NCBI RefSeq assembly: GCF_000169095.1 | Contig: NZ_AAVU01000085.1 | Span: 1-10,019, forward strand | Direction: 5' to 3' | Source of the DNA: Lyngbya sp. PCC 8106 | GTDB taxonomy: Bacteria > Cyanobacteriota > Cyanobacteriia > Cyanobacteriales > Microcoleaceae | Length of the DNA stretch: 10,019 bases | In this document: positions 6,880 to 10,019 of the stretch, one piece after another | How the letters are laid out: each line of letters begins with the position of its first letter | How positions within the stretch are numbered: the first letter of the stretch is position 1 | The notes under the pieces: generated by a model | What the model saw: only the letters and a program-made list of their open reading frames with translations | What the model was told of the DNA's origin: nothing | The model's database searches: none | Translations under genes and position numbers: made by a program

Positions 6880-7611
6880 ATGTTGCGTGTTTCCATTATT
6901 ATCCCGACGTTGAATGAGGCGAGTCACCTAAACCGCACCCTTAACGCTTTGCGTCTACTGAGTCCACCTGCTTGGGAAATTATGGTCGTAGATGGTCAAA
7001 GTGAAGATGAAACGGTTTCTATCGCTGAGTCTGCGGGAGTTCAAGTGATTTCTTCGGCAACTCGTGGACGTTCAACTCAAATGAACTTAGGTGCGAAACT
7101 AGCGACTGGAGAAGTTCTCTGTTTTTTACACGCAGATACCTTAGTCCCAGATGACCTCGTGACTATTATCGCACAAACTTTGTCGGATACAAATATTGTT
7201 GCAGGGGGGTTTATTTCGCTGATGGCGGGTTCTCAAACGACTCGTTGGGGTATTTCCTTTCACAACTACCTGAAAACTTATTATGCGCCGTTTTTGTTTC
7301 GTCCCCATTTATTTTTTCGTGGACTGCGGTTACTCTTTGGAGATCAGGTTATATTTTGTCGTCGTCAGGCGTTTTGGGACTGTGAGGGGTTTAATGAAAG
7401 TTTACCGATTATGGAAGATGCTGATTTATGTCGTAAACTGGTTAAAACTGGACGAATTCGTTTAGTAAACCGCATTGTTCAAAGTAGCGATCGCCGAGTT
7501 GCCCGTTGGGGTTCGTTCAAAGCGACTTTAATTTATCTCTACATCGGTTTACTTTGGGGAATGGGTGTTTCGGCAAACTATTTGCAAAAGTTTTATCAAG
7601 ATATTCGTTAA
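6880..7611 (+). CDS. Family 2 glycosyltransferase, TIGR04283-like
   Basis: A 243-residue GT-A fold glycosyltransferase that would transfer a sugar from a nucleotide-sugar donor. Motifs in order: VSIIIPTLNEA (4-14), the nucleotide-binding VVDGQSEDET (36-45), RGRSTQMNLGA (62-72), the DXD-equivalent LHADT (83-87), and the acceptor/catalytic region GDQ (154-156) to MEDAD (178-182). The C-terminal part is hydrophobic (about 220-238), which suggests membrane association. The RGRSxQMNxGA and FLHADT wording points to the TIGR04283 group, often annotated as rSAM/selenodomain- or arsenosugar-associated, though no such partner genes are beside it here. The ATG at 6880 begins the conserved fold at once. 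An upstream in-frame ATG at 6802 would add 26 residues, including a hydrophobic stretch, and cannot be fully excluded. HIP1 lies inside at 7487-7494. The donor and acceptor are unknown. Confidence 0.88.
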   Translation: MLRVSIIIPTLNEASHLNRTLNALRLLSPPAWEIMVVDGQSEDETVSIAESAGVQVISSATRGRSTQMNLGAKLATGEVLCFLHADTLVPDDLVTIIAQTLSDTNIVAGGFISLMAGSQTTRWGISFHNYLKTYYAPFLFRPHLFFRGLRLLFGDQVIFCRRQAFWDCEGFNESLPIMEDADLCRKLVKTGRIRLVNRIVQSSDRRVARWGSFKATLIYLYIGLLWGMGVSANYLQKFYQDIR

Positions 7612-7644
7612 TGAGAAATAGAATCTAAAAAAATTATGCTAATG

Positions 7645-7663
7645 TGAAGTAAGCACTACTTTA
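7645..7663 (+). other. Small hairpin in the 5' flank of the RT gene
   Basis: TGAAGTA (7645-7651) pairs with TACTTTA (7657-7663), with one G-T wobble, around AGCAC. It sits 50 bases before the RT start and is followed by A-rich, not T-rich, sequence, so it is not a terminator. It could be part of a leader RNA or chance. Confidence 0.3.
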
Positions 7664-7712
7664 AAAATAGATTTCGCACTCTAAACTCAAGTCGGGGAGA
7701 GATGAACAGCAG

Positions 7713-9209
7713 ATGTCAAACTATAGTTCTGTGCAATACTTCTTAGAAGATTACCCAAGAACATTATTTCCCTTAGCTACTACTCAGATTCTTATTCAGA
7801 ATCATGCAAACGAAATTTTTAAGTATATTTATGAAAAAATATTAAATAAATCAGAAAAAGATTATTCATTTTTACCTCAACTTCATTGTTATGCCTCTAA
7901 AACAGGTTTTCACCTTCGGCGAACAGTTAAGTTAGATCCTGTTGCAGAATTATTTATTTATGATCTTGTTTATAAAAACAGAAAAACTTTTCGCCCGGAT
8001 TTTGGTGAGGATAGAAAAAGCTTCGGTTATAGATTTGAAGATGGAAAACCCATTCCTCAAACTAAGAGTTATGCAGCATTTAAGTCATCTATTGCACGGG
8101 CGAAGAAACGTTATCGGTTCAGTGCAAAGTTTGATATAGGTTCCTATTTTAACTCAATTTATCAGCACGATCTTGTATCTTGGTTTGGTGAAGGAGGTCG
8201 AAGTTTAAAGGACGCGGAATATCTGGGGCAATTTCTACGAGAAATAAATGCTGGTAGGTCTGTCGATTGTCTGCCACAAGGATTGCATCCATGTAAGGTT
8301 ATAGGTGCAGAGTTTTTAAAATTTATTGATAATTCGATTCGGATAAGAAGTCAGCTTATGCTCCGTTTTATGGACGATTATTATCTTTTTGATAATGATG
8401 AGAGTATAATGAATTCAGATTTTCTGAAAATTCAGAGAATGTTGGGAGAAAAAAATCTTTTTTTAAATTCTGCAAAAACCAAGATTGGTCAAGTAGATGA
8501 AATTAATATTGAAAAAAAAGTTGATGCTATTAAAGCAGAATTACTACAAGTTAGGCGACATATTATTGAAGTTTCTGGTATCGATTTCGAGTTTGAGGAG
8601 GAAGAGGAGGAATATGAGAGCTTGAGTGATGAACAAATCGATTATTTGCTACATCTTTTAAAAGATCCAGATATTAATGAGGAAGATGCTGAACTGGTTT
8701 TGATTCTACTCCGAGATTATGGAAGTGATGTTTTAGAGCGAATGAGAAGTTTTCTAGAACGTTTCCCAAGCCTTAGCAAAACTGTTTATACTTACTGCCG
8801 ATATTTAGATGACAAAACAGAGCTATCTAACCTCGTTAAATACTTTCTTAAAACCTCCAAAAATACAACAGAAAATCAATTGTTTTGGCTTGCTAAAATA
8901 ACAGAAGATTATCTGATGAATTCTCATAACTATGCAGAAATAATTTATATGTTGTATAATCATAGCAATGCAACAAGCTTGACAAAAGCAAAAATACTTG
9001 AGATTCCAGAGCATCGATTTGGATTACCCGAACTCCGATCTGAATACCTTCGTGCTGGAACGTCAGATTGGTTATCTTGGTCAGCAGCAGTAGGCTGTCG
9101 CAAAGAGATCAAGATCCATAGGAATTATATTTTGGAATACTTCTCTAAAGCTAGCCCTATGAACAAGCTGATATCGGATTGCATTTCCAATCTAGATAAC
9201 ACTTTATAA
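7713..9209 (+). CDS. Reverse transcriptase of the Abi/UG (DRT-type) defence class
   Basis: A 498-residue protein with the palm motifs of a reverse transcriptase: motif A FDIGSYFNSIY (catalytic D141), motif B CLPQGLHP (about 186-193), motif C RFMDDYYLF (218-226; catalytic D221 and D222), and motif D region LNSAKTKIG (251-259). The active site is FMDD rather than the YADD usual in retrons and group II introns, and there is no maturase or HNH endonuclease domain. After the palm, residues about 260-498 are all-helical, with an acidic run near 296-304 and repeated helix pairs, like the alpha-repeat tail of AbiA/AbiK-type and other UG reverse transcriptases used in phage defence. The exact DRT subtype cannot be set by eye. 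The ATG at 7713 follows GGGGAG (7694-7699) at a rather long 13-base spacing; an out-of-frame ATG lies between them at 7702. AT-rich (14 G/C in 60 at 8461-8520), suggesting transfer. It has no adjacent partner gene in the same orientation. Confidence 0.85.
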   Translation: MSNYSSVQYFLEDYPRTLFPLATTQILIQNHANEIFKYIYEKILNKSEKDYSFLPQLHCYASKTGFHLRRTVKLDPVAELFIYDLVYKNRKTFRPDFGEDRKSFGYRFEDGKPIPQTKSYAAFKSSIARAKKRYRFSAKFDIGSYFNSIYQHDLVSWFGEGGRSLKDAEYLGQFLREINAGRSVDCLPQGLHPCKVIGAEFLKFIDNSIRIRSQLMLRFMDDYYLFDNDESIMNSDFLKIQRMLGEKNLFLNSAKTKIGQVDEINIEKKVDAIKAELLQVRRHIIEVSGIDFEFEEEEEEYESLSDEQIDYLLHLLKDPDINEEDAELVLILLRDYGSDVLERMRSFLERFPSLSKTVYTYCRYLDDKTELSNLVKYFLKTSKNTTENQLFWLAKITEDYLMNSHNYAEIIYMLYNHSNATSLTKAKILEIPEHRFGLPELRSEYLRAGTSDWLSWSAAVGCRKEIKIHRNYILEYFSKASPMNKLISDCISNLDNTL

Positions 9210-9240
9210 CAATTCTGGCGCAGTGGACTCAAGGAGTAAG

Positions 9241-9339
9241 ATGATATTTGATGAACTTCTATCACCTGTTCCGGTGTTTCCTATTCCCCGTTCTCTTTTT
9301 TCAATTCAGACGTGCGAGTTTTTAAATCTTCAATGTTAA
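9241..9339 (+). CDS. Possible 32-residue ORF after the RT gene
   Basis: ATG at 9241 is preceded by AAGGAG (9231-9236) at an ideal distance, the best-looking ribosome site in the window. The reading frame gives MIFDELLSPVPVFPIPR and so on, and stops with TAA at 9337-9339, overlapping the 3' end of pyrE on the other strand by 59 bases. The peptide has no recognised motif. It begins 31 bases after the RT stop, so it could be co-transcribed with it. A chance frame is just as likely. Confidence 0.2.
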   Translation: MIFDELLSPVPVFPIPRSLFSIQTCEFLNLQC

Positions 9340-9907
9340 ACAAGGCTTCAAATTTTAATCCCTTTTCCGCGTAAAGTTCGGCGCCCCCTTGTTGGCGATC
9401 AACTAATGAAATAATCTCCTCAACGTGATAACCTGCCTCTTGGAGTCGTGTCACCGCTTTCAAAGCCGACTGTCCGGTTGTGACCACATCTTCTAAAACA
9501 ACCACCTTCGCCCCGGGTTCTAATTGTGGCCCTTCAATATAAGCCATTGTGCCATGTCCTTTGGCTTCTTTGCGGATAATCAAAGCATAAACAGGTTTGT
9601 TTTCATAAGCCGAAACCACACTCACGGCCGATACAATCGGATCAGCACCCAAGGTTAATCCTGCCACAGCAGAGGTATCAGACGGTAACATCGCACAAAG
9701 AAGCCGACCCATGGCTAACGCCCCTTGAGGATGCAAAGTTACCTGTTTCCCGTTAATATAATAGGAACTTTTCTGTCCCGATGAGAGTACAAAATCTCCT
9801 TCTTGATACGCAAGCTGACAAAACAAATCCAGCAACCCCTCTCGCACAGCATCAAGAGAAGCGGTTGGCAGATTATCAAACTGAATAGGGAGTTGAGATT
9901 GATTCAT
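9281..9907 (-). CDS. pyrE: Orotate phosphoribosyltransferase
   Basis: A 208-residue enzyme of de novo pyrimidine synthesis that joins orotate to PRPP to make orotidine monophosphate in the cytoplasm. The PRPP-binding signature VVVLEDVVTTGQSA runs at about 135-148, with E139 and D140 as the acidic pair. The mobile catalytic loop is RKEAKGHGT (112-120). Upstream are the substrate-binding segments LSSGQKSSYYING (41-53) and LTLGADPIVSAV (84-95). Length and motifs fit a full, working OPRTase. The ATG at 9905-9907 has no clear ribosome site in front, but no better in-frame start precedes the conserved region. The gene stands alone and is convergent with the RT gene, with 71 bases between the stops and no strong terminator in that gap. 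Confidence 0.95.
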   Translation of the reverse strand: MNQSQLPIQFDNLPTASLDAVREGLLDLFCQLAYQEGDFVLSSGQKSSYYINGKQVTLHPQGALAMGRLLCAMLPSDTSAVAGLTLGADPIVSAVSVVSAYENKPVYALIIRKEAKGHGTMAYIEGPQLEPGAKVVVLEDVVTTGQSALKAVTRLQEAGYHVEEIISLVDRQQGGAELYAEKGLKFEALFNIEDLKTRTSELKKENGE

Positions 9908-10019
9908 CAGGGTACTAAAATCTCTAAGACTTTGGAAAGAATTTATAAACTTTTTTGGGCTAGACTCACTCGAGAGTCTTGAAAAATGATTAGCTAATCT
10001 ATATCCTAATGGGAAATCG
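9908..10019 (-). promoter_or_regulatory. Upstream region of pyrE
   Basis: The 112 bases before pyrE should hold its promoter. On the minus strand there is a TTTATAAAT stretch that could supply a -10. Further upstream is an interrupted dyad, GACTC (9963-9967) and GAGTC (9974-9978), with a 6-base spacer containing half of an XhoI-like palindrome. No known pyrimidine-control element was recognised. Confidence 0.35.

Noticed and set aside
7612..7712. Retron msr/msd upstream of the RT
   Set aside because: No long paired repeats flank the region, and the RT has FMDD and an Abi-like tail rather than retron features.
9263..9276. CACC/GGTG hairpin as terminator between the RT and pyrE
   Set aside because: Only a 4-bp stem with no following T-tract on either strand.

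Overview
The window most likely comes from a cyanobacterium, probably a filamentous one. Three things support this. LeuRS carries an internal two-helix membrane segment that resembles the CAAD domain, known only from cyanobacterial aminoacyl-tRNA synthetases. The Dps protein is of the cyanobacterial DpsA/His-type class. The octamer GCGATCGC (HIP1) occurs at 488-495 and 7487-7494. Species identification is not possible by eye.

Layout, left to right. A Dps-family ferritin-like gene (61-606, +) ends at a clear intrinsic terminator. leuS (863-3850, +) follows, with a GTG start and a membrane insertion of about 140 residues. A pair of hairpins (3884-3981) separates leuS from a convergent, AT-rich gene (4037-5314, -) that looks like the anti-phage HEPN protein ApeA. 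Next is an orphan sugar-type ABC transporter solute-binding lipoprotein (5423-6739, -), divergent from a TIGR04283-like family 2 glycosyltransferase (6880-7611, +). A reverse transcriptase of the Abi/UG (DRT-type) defence class follows (7713-9209, +). The window ends with pyrE (9281-9907, -) and its upstream region. No intergenic stretch exceeds 300 bases, and I saw no tRNA, rRNA, CRISPR array or insertion sequence.

The genes do not form one pathway. The background is housekeeping and stress genes (dps, leuS, pyrE, a sugar-binding protein, a glycosyltransferase), each largely its own transcription unit. Two AT-rich single-gene insertions, the ApeA-like HEPN protein and the RT, sit between them about 2.4 kb apart on opposite strands. 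Both belong to families known or suspected to act in phage defence by abortive infection. They are probably independent acquisitions at a locus tolerant of insertion rather than one two-component system. The items most worth a second look are the RT with its short unexplained flanks, the ApeA-like protein, and the membrane domain nested inside LeuRS.
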